DNA from: JBBSBL01 sp963735885
GTDB taxonomy: Bacteria > Actinomycetota > Thermoleophilia > Solirubrobacterales > Solirubrobacteraceae
Length of the DNA stretch: 64,000 nt
Direction of reading: 5' to 3'
NCBI GenBank assembly: GCA_963735885.1
Contig: CAVTMP010000008.1
Coordinates: 310,001 to 374,000 of the forward strand
The stretch's first letter is position 1. Every line of letters begins with the position of its first letter. The translations under genes and the position numbers were made by a program. A model generated the notes under the pieces. The model searched no databases. It was not told the origin of the DNA and saw nothing but the letters and a program-made list of their open reading frames with translations. Shown piece by piece: positions 36,651 through 46,002 of the stretch.

Positions 36651-38246
36651 TCACGCCGGATCGACGAGCACGCCGGGATTGAGGATGCCGGCCGGGTCCA
36701 CCGCGGACTTCGCCGCGCGCAGCGCGTCGGCGAACGGCTCCGGGCGCTGGCGGTCGTACCACGGCCGGTGATCGCGCCCGACCGCGTGGTGGTGGGTGAT
36801 GGTCCCGCCCGCGGCGATCACGGCGTCCGAGGCCGCCGCCTTGACGTGCGCCCACTGCTCGAGCTCCTCGCCGCGGCGGGCCGGGGCGAGAATCGTGAAG
36901 TAGGGCGCCGGGCCGTCCGGGTAGACGTGGGTGAAGCGGCACGTCACCGTCCCGGTGCCGCACGCCGCCCGGACGGCCGCGGTCGCCGCCTCGGTCGCGC
37001 GCGCATGGAACTCGGGGAAGCGCTCCCACGTGATCGCCGTCTCGAAGGTCTCCGACAGGACGCCCATGGCGACGAACGTGTCGCGCAGGTAGGGCGCCCG
37101 CAGGAACGCCTCGCGCCACGAGCCGGCCGCGCCCTCGCGTGAGGGCGCGCCGAGCCTCGGCTCGTCCCATTCGCCGCCGTGGTCCCCGCAGGCGTCGAGG
37201 GCCTGGCGCAACTCGCCGGCGACCGGTCGGGCCGCGGCCTCGAAGCCGAGGACGAGCAGCGCGTGCGTGCCGTCGCCGGCGCCGGTCGTCCGGGCCTCCG
37301 CGGCGTCGATCAGCCGGCAGTTCGCGGGCGCGAGCCCGTCCTGGACGATCGCGCGGATCGCGGCCGCGCCCGACGCGAGATCGGGGAAGCGCACGGAGGC
37401 CTGGGCGCGGGAGGCGGGGCGCGGACGGACCCGGACCCACGCCTCGGTGATCACGCCGAGGATCCCCTCCGACCCGAGGAGCATCCGGTCCGGGCTCGGG
37501 CCCGCGCCGGACCCGGGGAGCCGTCGCGACTCCCAGGCGCCGGCCGGGGTGATCGCCCGGACCGACTCGACGAGGTCGTCGATGTGCGTCCAGCGCGTCG
37601 CGAAGTGGCCGCCCGCCCGGGTCGCGACCCAGCCGCCGAGCGTCGAGAACTGGAACGACTGCGGGTAGTGGCGCAGGGTCAGGCCGCGCGCGGCGAGCTG
37701 CGCCTCGAGGCCCGGCCCGGTGGCGCCGGCGCCGATCCGCGCGGCGAGCGAGGTCTCGTCGACCTCGAGCACCCGGTCGAGCCGCTCGAGCGAGAGCGTC
37801 ACCGTGCCGGCGAAGCCGTCGCCGACCGCGGGCTCGACGCCGCCCACGACGCTCGTCCCGCCGCCGAACGGGACGACCGCCGCCCGGGCCTCCGCGGCCC
37901 AGGCGAGCAGCGCCGCGACCTCCGCCTCGTCGCGCGGCCGCGCGACGAGGTCCGGCACGTGGTCGTAGCGCCCGCGGAAGGCGCGGACGACGTCGCGGTA
38001 GGAGGCCCCGTAGGCGTGCACCGCGCGGTCGCGGTCGGACGTCGAGCAGATTCCGGCGAGCGGCGGCGGCGGCTTCAGCCGCGCGGGCGGCAGCGCGACG
38101 TCCTCGAGCGGCACCGGGTCCTCGACCTCCTCGGCGCCGAAGCCGAGATGCGAGCGGATCGTGGCCGCCGTGGCCCGAACCTCCGCGGGCGCCGGCTGCT
38201 CGTCGGCGAAGCCCCAGCCCCAGTGCTTGCGCTGCCGCTCCACCAT
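36651..38246 (-). CDS. FAD-linked oxidase, alkyldihydroxyacetonephosphate synthase-like
   Basis: 531 residues. It begins VERQRKHWGWGFADEQPAPA, the N-terminal signature of AGPS-like proteins. The vanillyl-oxidase-type FAD domain has AVVPFGGGTSVVGGVEP, YPQSFQFSTLGGWVATRAGG and MLLGSEGILGVITEAWVRVR. The C-terminal cap has GTITHHHAVGRDHRPWY, the His-rich active-site loop of alkyl-DHAP synthase. Bacterial homologues act on hydroxyacids or form ether-type linkages. ATG 38246 is preferred over ATG 38261 because the TATGCT box (38257-38262) overlaps the latter. It is divergent from the NUDIX gene. Confidence 0.82.
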   Translation of the reverse strand: MVERQRKHWGWGFADEQPAPAEVRATAATIRSHLGFGAEEVEDPVPLEDVALPPARLKPPPPLAGICSTSDRDRAVHAYGASYRDVVRAFRGRYDHVPDLVARPRDEAEVAALLAWAAEARAAVVPFGGGTSVVGGVEPAVGDGFAGTVTLSLERLDRVLEVDETSLAARIGAGATGPGLEAQLAARGLTLRHYPQSFQFSTLGGWVATRAGGHFATRWTHIDDLVESVRAITPAGAWESRRLPGSGAGPSPDRMLLGSEGILGVITEAWVRVRPRPASRAQASVRFPDLASGAAAIRAIVQDGLAPANCRLIDAAEARTTGAGDGTHALLVLGFEAAARPVAGELRQALDACGDHGGEWDEPRLGAPSREGAAGSWREAFLRAPYLRDTFVAMGVLSETFETAITWERFPEFHARATEAATAAVRAACGTGTVTCRFTHVYPDGPAPYFTILAPARRGEELEQWAHVKAAASDAVIAAGGTITHHHAVGRDHRPWYDRQRPEPFADALRAAKSAVDPAGILNPGVLVDPA

Positions 38247-38284
38247 GCGTCGGCGGAGCATACGGGCGCGTACCCTTGACCGAC

Positions 38285-38947
38285 ATGAGCCCGACGAGCC
38301 CCCCAGCCGCGCTGCTGGCCCGCGGCCCGTGGCGCCCGGAGGACGTCTCGGCCACGTGGCGGGAGACCGCGTTCGAGCCGCCGGCCGAGACCACGGCGGC
38401 GGCGGACGCCGCGCTGGCGGCCCTGCGCGAGCGCGGCTCTCCGAGCCACGACGGGCTCGCGGCGCGCCTGGCCTCCTACGAGGCCGGCAACGGCGGCCTG
38501 GCCCTCGAGCTCCAGCCCGCGCGCTGGGCCCTGCGCCTCGTCGCCGAGCGGGCGGCCGAGAGCCTGAGCGCGCTGTGCGTCGTGCGCGCCGCCGACGGGC
38601 GCTGGCTCGCCGGCCGCCGCGCGCCGTGGGTCGCCTCGTGGGCGGGGCGCTGGGCGCTCGGCGCGGGCGGCTCGGTCGAGGTCGCCGAGCACCCGGCGGA
38701 CACCCTGGCGCGCGAGCTCGTCGAGGAGTGGTCGGTCGCACCGGAGCGGCTGAGCGTCGAGGCGCTGACCCGCGTCCCGAGCGGCCTCGTGCTCGTCGTC
38801 GGCCTCGCGTGGCTGCCGGACGGTGCCGAGGTGACCCCCGACCACGAGCACGACGCCCACGCCTGGTGGCCGGCGGACGTCGATCGCTGGCCCGAGGAGG
38901 CCGACGCGCCGCTCCGCGCGATGGCGCGCGTGCTGGCGGCGGCATGA
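38285..38947 (+). CDS. NUDIX hydrolase-domain protein
   Basis: 220 residues. The NUDIX box is GGSVEVAEHPADTLARELVE followed by EW; it matches GX5EX7REXXEE, but the final Gly is Trp, so activity may be altered. Residues 1-85 are a helical N-terminal region with no clear family. It resembles actinobacterial NUDIX proteins that hydrolyse nucleoside diphosphate derivatives. ATG 38285 is 8 nt from TACCCT (38271-38276). Its TGA overlaps the ATG of the next gene (ATGA), so they are coupled. Confidence 0.72.
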   Translation: MSPTSPPAALLARGPWRPEDVSATWRETAFEPPAETTAAADAALAALRERGSPSHDGLAARLASYEAGNGGLALELQPARWALRLVAERAAESLSALCVVRAADGRWLAGRRAPWVASWAGRWALGAGGSVEVAEHPADTLARELVEEWSVAPERLSVEALTRVPSGLVLVVGLAWLPDGAEVTPDHEHDAHAWWPADVDRWPEEADAPLRAMARVLAAA

Positions 38948-39261
38948 TCACCTTCCGTCGGCTCGAGGCGCTGTCCTTCCTCGCCTCCGGCGTCTACGCC
39001 GGCCTGCTGTGGTGCTGGCTGAGCGACTCCGCGCCCGCGGCCAGGACCGTGCTGGGCTGGACCCACGGGTGTCTCTGGATCCTCATGACGCTGCTCGTCC
39101 TCGTCGCCGCGCGGCGCCGGATCATCCCGCTCTGGCTGGCCGTCCTCGTGGCCGTCGTCGGCGGTCTCGGGCCGTTCGCGGGCACCGTCGGCTTCCTCGC
39201 GGAGGACCGCCGGCGCCACCGCGCGCGAGGCCCCCGCACCGCGCCGGCGGCGGGCGCGTGA
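38944..39261 (+). CDS. DUF3817-like small integral membrane protein
   Basis: 105 residues with three to four hydrophobic segments: ALSFLASGVYAGLLWCWL, GWTHGCLWILMTLLVLVAAR and PLWLAVLVAVVGGLGPFAGT. The early helix, the HGCLWI stretch and the final PFGT-like motif match DUF3817 proteins. It starts in the stop codon of the NUDIX gene. Function is unknown. Confidence 0.7.
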   Translation: MITFRRLEALSFLASGVYAGLLWCWLSDSAPAARTVLGWTHGCLWILMTLLVLVAARRRIIPLWLAVLVAVVGGLGPFAGTVGFLAEDRRRHRARGPRTAPAAGA

Positions 39262-39302
39262 ACGGCGCGTCGCCGGCCACCGGCCGGCCTGGGCGCGGTC
39301 GC

Positions 39303-39308
39303 TAAGGT
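39303..39308 (+). promoter_or_regulatory. -10-like box of the E2-E1 fusion gene
   Basis: TAAGGT ends 8 nt before ATG 39317, implying a leaderless or near-leaderless mRNA for the very large 2-oxoglutarate dehydrogenase fusion gene. Confidence 0.5.
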
Positions 39309-39316
39309 TCAGGCAG

Positions 39317-42300
39317 ATGGCGGTGAACACGACGGTCCGGGTCGTGATGCCCGAGATGGGCGAGTCGGTGACCGAGGGCATCGTCCTCGAGTGGCTCAAG
39401 GCGGAGGGCGAGCCCATCGCCGCCGACGAGACCCTGGTCGAGATCTCGACGGACAAGGTCGACGCCGAGGTGCCGGCCCCGGCCGGCGGCACGGTGGCGA
39501 AGATCCACGTCGCGGAGGGCGAGACCGTCGAGGTCGGCGCGCTGCTGGCGGAGATCGCCACCGACGGCGCCGCCGCGGGCAACGGCGCCGAGCCCCCCGC
39601 CGCGGCCACGGGCCCGGCGACCCGGCGTCCGAGGGCGCGACGGCCGCCGGTGACGGCGAGGGCGCCGCGACTCCGTCGCCGCCCACGGACGACGGCGAGG
39701 CCGCCGCCGCTCCGGAGGCCCCGCCGGCCGCCGGGCGGGTCGTCGAGATCACCATGCCGCAGATGGGCGAGTCGGTGACCGAGGGGGTCATCCTCGAGTG
39801 GCTCAAGGCCGAAGGCGACGCGGTCGCCGCGGACGAGACGCTGGTCGAGATCTCCACCGACAAGGTCGACGCCGAGGTCCCCTCCCCGGCCGCCGGCACG
39901 CTGACCGAGATCCTCGCCGCGGCCGGGGAGACCGTCGCCGTCGGCCAGGTGCTCGCGCGGATGAGCGCCGGGGCGGACGCCCCGCGCGTGGCCGCGCCGC
40001 AGCCGTCCGAGGCGCCGCAGGCCGCCGGCGGGCCGGCCGCCCCGCCGGCACCGGGCGCGACGGACCTCGACGCCAACGCCTCGCCGGTCGCCCGCCGCGC
40101 CGCCGCCGCGCTCGGCGTGGACCTCGCCGGCGTCGCCGGCACCGCGCGCGGCGGGCGCATCACGAAGGCCGACGTCGAGGCCGCCGCCCAGGGCAACGGC
40201 GCGCGTGCCGCCGCCCCGGCGGGCGCGCCCGCGGCCGCCGGGGCCGCGCCCGCGGGCGCCACGCTCATCAAGGGCGGCGCGGCGGTGCTCGCCCGCTACA
40301 TGGACGAGAGCCGCCAGATCCCGACCGCGACCTCGTTCCGCACCCTCACCGTCACCACCCTGGACGCCCGGCGCAAGGCGCTGAAGGCCGCCGGGCAGAA
40401 GGTGAGCTTCACCCACCTCATCGCCCACGCGATCGCGCGCGCCGCGACCGACGACATGCCGGTGATGGCCAACCACTTCGCCGAGGTCGGCGGCAAGCCC
40501 CACCGCGTCGACGACGGCGCGGTGCACCTCGGTCTCGCCGTCGACGTCGAGAAGAAGGACGGCAGCCGGACCCTCATGGTCCCGGTGATCCGGGACGCCG
40601 GGCGCCTGAGCTTCGCCGCGTTCCTCGAGGCCTACAACGCGCTCGTCGAGAAGGCGCGGACGAACTCGCTGACCGCGGACGACCTCACCGGCGGCAACGT
40701 CACGCTCACGAACCCCGGCGGCATCGGCACGATCGCCTCGGTCCCCCGCCTCATGGTCGGCCAGGGCACGATCGTCGCCACCGGGTCGATCGCCTATCCC
40801 GCCGGCCTCGGCGAGGCGGGCGAGGGGATCGGCGCGGAGAAGGTCATGACGATGACCTCGACCTACGACCACCGGATCATCCAGGGGGCGGAGTCGGGCC
40901 GCTTCCTCCAGCGGATCGAGGCCTACCTCCGGGGCGAGGGCGAGTTCTACGAGCGCGTCTTCTCCGACCTCGGCGTCGCCCTGCCGCCGCTGCCCGCACG
41001 GCCGAGCCCGGCCGCGGCCGCCGCCGCCGTCCCGGCGCCGGCCGCCGCGGCGCCGCCGAGCGAGGAGCTCCTGCAGGCCGTCCAGGCCGCCACCTCCCTC
41101 GTCAAGGCCCACCGGACGCACGGCCATCTCGCCGCCCGGCTCGACCCGCTGGAGTCCGAGCCCGAGGGCGACCCGGCGCTCGATCCCGAGCGGCTCAACC
41201 TCACGCCGGAGCTGATGGCGCAGATCCCCGCGCGGATCCTGCGGATGTACGTGCCGGGCGACACGCTCGCCGAGGCGCTGCCGAACCTCCGCGCCGTGTA
41301 CTGCGGGACGATGGCCTACGAGATCGAGCACATCGCCTCGCACCGCCAGCGGATGTGGCTGCGGGAGCGGATCGAGTCCGGGGTCTTCCGCCGGCCCCTC
41401 CCGCCCGAGGAGCGGCGCGCCCTGCTGCACCGGCTCACGCAGGTGGACGCCCTCGAGCGGTTCATGCACAAGGCGTACCTGGGCCAGAAGCAGTTCTCGA
41501 TCGAGGGGCTCGACATGACCGTCCCGATGATCGACGAGACGATCGTCCTCTCCGGCGGCGTCGGCGCCCGCGAGGTCGTCATCGGGATGGCGCACCGCGG
41601 CCGGCTCAACGTGCTCGCGCACAACCTCGGGCGGCCCTACGACACGATCTTCGCCGAGTTCGAGGGCGCCTCCACGCTCGAGGCGGTGACGACGATCCCC
41701 CAGGGCGGGACCGGCGACGTGAAGTACCACCACGGCTTCCGCGGGAGCTACCCGCTTCCGTCGGGCGAGCCGATGCACGTGCGGCTCGAGTCGAACCCCA
41801 GCCACCTCGAGTTCGTCTCGCCGGTGGTCGAGGGTGCGACCCGCGCGGCGCAGACCGACCGCGAGGGCCCGGTCGCCCAGCACGACCGCAACGCGGCGAT
41901 CCCGATCGTGCTCCACGGGGACGCCGCCTTCCCCGGCCAGGGCGTCGTCGCCGAGACGCTGAACCTCCAGGCGCTCGACGGCTACACCGTCGGCGGCACG
42001 CTCCACCTGATCCAGAACAACCAGGTCGGCTTCACCACCGATCCCGACGACGGGCGCTCGACCCGCTGGGCCTCGGACCTCGCCAAGGGCTTCGACGTCC
42101 CGATCATCCACGTCAACGCCGACGACGTCGAGGCCTGCATCCAGGCCGTGCGGCTCGCGTTCGCCTTCCGCCAGGAGTTCGGCCACGACGTCCTCATCGA
42201 CCTCATCGGCTACCGCCGCTTCGGCCACAACGAGGCCGACGAGCCCGCCTACACGCAGCCCGAGATGTACGCGCGGATCAAGAAGCACCCGTCGGTCCGC

Positions 42301-43695
42301 GAGCTGTTCGCCAAGAAGCTCGTCGGCGAGGGCGTGGTGACCCAGGAGGAGGCCGATGCGGAGGTCGACGACGTCTGGCAGATCCTCACGCGCGACCACG
42401 AGGAGCTCAAGGCGGCGATCGAGCGCGCGGAGACGCCGGAGCAGCAGACCGGCGAGTACCAGCTCGACCGCACCCCGAGCCCCGACCTCGACACCGCGGT
42501 CCCGGCCGAGCGCCTGCGCGAGCTCAACGAGCAGCTGCTCCGCGTCCCCGACGGGTTCACGGTCCACCCGAAGCTCGCCCGCCAGCTGGAGGCCCGCCGG
42601 GCCGCGCTCGGCGCCGACGGGGGCATCACGTGGGCCCACGCGGAGTCGCTGGCCTTCGCCTCGCTGCTCGTCGAGGGAGCGCCGATCCGCCTCACCGGGC
42701 AGGACACCGAGCGCGGCACGTTCTCTCAGCGCCACCTCGTGCTGCACGACGCGCAGTCCGGGCAGGCCTACTGCCCGATCCAGCACGTCCCCGACGCGCT
42801 CGCCTCGATGGAGCTGCACAACTCGCCGCTGTCCGAGACGGCGGCGCTCGGCTTCGAGTACGGCTACTCGCAGGAGGGCCCGGAGACCCTCGTGCTCTGG
42901 GAGGCGCAGTTCGGCGACTTCGTGAACAGCGCGCAGGTCATCGTCGACCAGTTCATCATCTCCGGCCTGGCGAAGTGGGGGCAGACGACGCGGCTCACGC
43001 TGCTCCTCCCCCACGGCTACGAGGGGTCCGGGCCCGAGCACTCCTCGGCGCGCCTGGAGCGCTTCCTCCAGCTCGCCGCCGAGGGCAACATCCGCGTCGC
43101 GAACCCCACGACGCCGGCGCAGTACTTCCACCTCCTGCGCCGTCAGGCGAAGATCGCGAAGCTCCGGCCCCTCATCGTGATGACGCCGAAGAGCCTGCTG
43201 CGGCTGACCCAGGCCACGAACCGCATCGAGCACCTCAGCGAGGGCCGCTTCTTCCCGGTGCTCGCCGAGCCGCGCGTCGACGAGCAGGCGGTGACGCGCC
43301 TCGTCCTGTGCACCGGGAAGATCTACTACGACCTCGTCGGGCACGCGTCGCGGAAGGACAACCCCGGCGTCGCGGTCGCGCGGGTCGAGCTGCTCTATCC
43401 CTTCCCGCAGGGTCAGATCCTCGAGGTGGTCGGCCGCTATCCGAACCTCGAGGAGGTCGTCTGGGTGCAGGAGGAGCCGCGCAACATGGGTCCGCGCGCG
43501 CACATGTCGCCCCGCCTCATGCAGATCCTGCCCGAGGAGCTGTCCTTCGGCTACATCGGTCGCCCGGAGCGGGCGAGCCCGGGCGAGGGCTACCCGGTCG
43601 CGCACAGCGCGGAGCAGAACCGGATCGTGAGCACGGCCCTCGATCTCGGCCGTCCGGTGGCGATGTACCCGAAGAAGCTGCCGGGCGAGCGGTAG
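39317..43695 (+). CDS. kgd: 2-oxoglutarate dehydrogenase E2-E1 fusion with two lipoyl domains; one frameshift in a linker
   Basis: The restored protein is 1459 residues. Domains in order: lipoyl 1 (about 6-80, lipoyl-Lys47 in STDKVDAEVP), lipoyl 2 (about 142-217, Lys183), peripheral subunit-binding domain (about 251-290, ASPVARRAAAALGVDLAGVA), E2 core (about 313-548, TYDHRIIQGAESGRFL with catalytic His), linker, and E1 (about 579-1459, MAHRGRLNVLAHNLGRPYDT, IVLHGDAAFPGQGVVAETLN, HLIQNNQVGFTT ThDP motif). The E2-E1 part matches actinobacterial Kgd/OdhA, including the Gln in place of the usual Asp of the E2 site. Known Kgd/OdhA lack lipoyl and PSBD parts. A one-base loss near 39605-39625 in the Ala/Pro linker separates lipoyl 1 (open to 39778) from the rest. 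If real, translation could restart at ATG 39754. Confidence 0.88.
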
Positions 43696-43700
43696 GGCCG

Positions 43701-43718
43701 GGCGGCTGGTCAGCCGCC
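43701..43718. terminator. Bidirectional hairpin between kgd and the GH6-like gene
   Basis: GGCGGCTG, GT, CAGCCGCC: a perfect 8-bp stem with a two-base loop, 5 bp after the kgd stop. It contains the stop codon of the convergent gene. No T-run. Confidence 0.55.
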
Positions 43719-45174
43719 GAGCCGCGCCCGCCGCGCCAGGCCGACCGCGTAGTCGACCCAGAACTCGCCCGTGCGCGGGGCCGCCGTTGCAGTCGCCGGC
43801 CGAGCGACCGGGGTTCCCGATCCACATGTAGGCGTCGACGCGCTTGTGGCCGGTCTTCGTGGTGGGGCGGTGGCCGAGGCCGCGGCCGGGCGGGTTGCAC
43901 CACACCTCGTTGCCGTTGCGAACGACGTCGCGCGGGACGAGCGGGCCGCGGCCGTTGACCGCGGTGTTGACGACGAAGTGCGCCCCGCCCAGGCGGCGGG
44001 AGAGGCGGTTGCCCCAGCGGATCTCCGCCGCGAGCCAGTCGGCGTGCGTGCCGTTGACGAAGAAGCCGTCGGCCCGCGAGATGCCCGCGGCCCGCAGCAT
44101 GCCGACCGCCGTGCCGGCGGAGATCGGCCCGTTGCCGGCCGCCGCGTCGACGTAGACGCTCGTGTGCCGGCCGCGCTTGAGCGCGCGGATCGCGTGCCGC
44201 AGCTCGCCGGCGCGGACGCTCCTCCCGTGACGGCTCAGGCAGTGCGCGGTCATCAGCGCGTCGATCTCCACGAAGACGACCGCGTCGCCGTCGCCGATCC
44301 CGCGGGCCAGGGCGTCGTACCAGCGCCCGACCGCCCGGGCCTCGCCCCGCGAGTCCGAGCGCCCGCCGCAGCCCGACTTGTGGTTCAGGCGATAGGTGGC
44401 CATGGCCAGGGTCGTCCCGGGAGCGTCTGCCTGCACCCGGTCGAGCAGCGTGCTCAGCTCGCCGGCCGGATCGTCGGTCCAGTCGCCGAAGCGCTTGGTC
44501 TCCGGCTGGTCCGCGATGATCTTGAGCCAGCGCCTGTTGCGACGCGAGGCGTACCGGTAGGCGCGCGGCGCGAGGCCCCACTCGTCGTCGACGAAGAACC
44601 GCGCGCCCCACAGCGGGTTGCCACCGCGACCGCGGTGGACCGCGGGCGGCTTCGGCTTCGGCTTCCCGCAGCCCGTCGTGGATGGGGACGTGCATTCGCC
44701 GCCGGAACCCGGAGCGGTGGCGGCGGGGACCCGCACCACGCGTCGGGCGGTCGCGACGACCCGCCAGGCGCCGTCCGGAGTCGGAGCGAACAAGCCCGCG
44801 CACAGCGTCACGGCATACGCCGCCGTCTTCCGGTACAGGACCGCGAGCTCGTACGAGAAGCTCCCGGGTTCGGCCGAGCCTCCGGCGCCGGCCGCGTCCG
44901 CGGTGGGGCAGGCGACGTCGCCGTTGAGCCGGACCAACGTCACGGGACCCTGACCGATCGGCTCTCCCGTGTCAGGGTCGGTCGGCACATCGAGCGGATC
45001 GAGGTAGCCGGAGACCGTGACGGCGTACCCGCTCGGGTCCGAACCTCCGGCATCCACGGAGAGGGTGAGCGACGAGGCGGCGGCGGCCGGGCTCGCGGCG
45101 ACCAGGACGGCGACGAGCGTGGCCGCAAGCCCAGCGCCGAGGCGGCGAAGGCCACGGTGGGGGACCGGCGGCAT
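43710..45174 (-). CDS. Secreted GH6-like (cellulase-fold) protein, one frameshift near the C-terminus
   Basis: Restored length is about 487 residues. Signal peptide 1-34 (LAATLVAVLVAASPAAAASS), then a beta-rich Ig-like domain (about 35-160), a Pro/Lys linker and a GH6-type barrel: VVFVEIDALMTAHCL, SVYVDAAAGNGPISAG, HFVVNTAVNGRGPL, EVWCNPPGRGLGHRPT and RVDAYMWIGNPGRSAGDCN. The canonical catalytic-acid loop (DRDC-like) is replaced by YRLNHKSGCGG, so hydrolysis may be lost or changed. One extra base near 43785 shifts the last 20 residues; the restored end is GEFWVDYAVGLARRARLGG. TATGGT at 45181-45186 is 6 nt before ATG 45174. Confidence 0.75.
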
Positions 45175-45269
45175 GCAGCGACCATAGACGCCCGGAGCAC
45201 CCACCGTCAACCGAACGCCGGCGTCCGGTCGAAACCCCCGTTCATGCGCGTTTCCTATCCTCGGCGCCC

Positions 45270-45551
45270 GTGGATCTCGCCGATGCCCGCGCCCGCCGCA
45301 TCCTCGCCCGTGTGCGCGAGACGCCGCCCGGCTTCGTGCGGACCTACGGCGACGTGTCGCCCGGCGCTCCCCGCCTCGCCGGCGCGGTCCTGCATGCGGC
45401 CGACGAGGAGGCCCTGCCCTGGCACCGGATCGTGCGCGCCGACGGCACGCTGGCCGCGGGACGTGAGCAGCGGCGGCGGCTCGAGGCCGAGGGCGTCCCG
45501 TTCACCGCCGCGGGCCGCGTGGATCTCCGCGTGGCGCGCCTGCGCGACTGA
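45270..45551 (+). CDS. Alkyltransferase-like (ATL) DNA-damage-binding protein
   Basis: 93 residues, only the C-terminal DNA-binding domain of O6-alkylguanine-DNA alkyltransferase. The active-site PCHR motif reads PWHRIVRADGTLA, with Cys replaced by Trp as in E. coli YbaZ-type ATLs. The Arg/Tyr helix region is GFVRTYGDVSPGAPRLAGAV. ATLs bind O6-alkylguanine without repairing it and hand lesions to nucleotide-excision repair. GTG 45270 lies 8 nt after TATCCT (45256-45261). Confidence 0.85.
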   Translation: MDLADARARRILARVRETPPGFVRTYGDVSPGAPRLAGAVLHAADEEALPWHRIVRADGTLAAGREQRRRLEAEGVPFTAAGRVDLRVARLRD

Positions 45552-45576
45552 CCCCGAGCCGCCATCATCCGGCGCC

Positions 45577-46002
45577 ATGTGGCTCTCGCGCGACCTCACC
45601 CTCGATCCGCGGCCGCGCGGCTTCCACCTCGTCACCGGCGAGGTGGTCGCCGCGCTGCCCGAGCTGCGCGACCTCGACGCCGGCCTCCTCGACGTGTTCA
45701 TCCGCCACACCTCGGCCGCGCTGACCCTGAACGAGAACGCGAGCCCGGACGTGCGGCGGGACTTCGCGACGTGGTTCGACCGCGCGATTCCCGACGGCGC
45801 GCCGTACTGGACCCACACGCTCGAGGGCGACGACGACATGCCCGCGCACGTCAAGGCGTCGCTCCTCGGGCCCTCGCTGACGGTGCCGGTGGCGCGCGGC
45901 CGGCTCGCGCTCGGCACGTGGCAGGGGATCTATCTGTGCGAGCTTCGCGACCGCGGCGGGCCGCGGTCGCTCACGCTGACCCTCGGCGGCGGGCCGGGCT
46001 GA
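45577..46002 (+). CDS. YjbQ/UPF0047-family protein
   Basis: 141 residues, full YjbQ length. Signatures are DVFIRHTSAALTLNENASPD, YWTHTLEGDDDMPAHVKASL, LTVPVARGRLALGTWQGIYL and a conserved C-terminal LCELRDRGG. Some members have weak thiamine-phosphate-synthase activity, but the physiological role is unclear. It lies 25 bp after the ATL gene and is probably co-transcribed. Its 3' end overlaps the convergent GGDEF/HD-GYP gene by 32 bp. Confidence 0.85.
   Translation: MWLSRDLTLDPRPRGFHLVTGEVVAALPELRDLDAGLLDVFIRHTSAALTLNENASPDVRRDFATWFDRAIPDGAPYWTHTLEGDDDMPAHVKASLLGPSLTVPVARGRLALGTWQGIYLCELRDRGGPRSLTLTLGGGPG

Noticed and set aside
39600..39800. Programmed ribosomal frameshifting inside the fusion gene
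   Set aside because: No slippery heptamer or downstream pseudoknot is evident at the join. An indel in a low-complexity linker is simpler.
38476..45210. A 2244-codon open frame on the minus strand opposite the NUDIX gene and the E2-E1 fusion
   Set aside because: High GC removes stop codons. The frame is Arg/Ala/Gly/Val-rich with no domain, and it lies antisense to a conserved enzyme. Only its first part (the GH6-like gene) is real.
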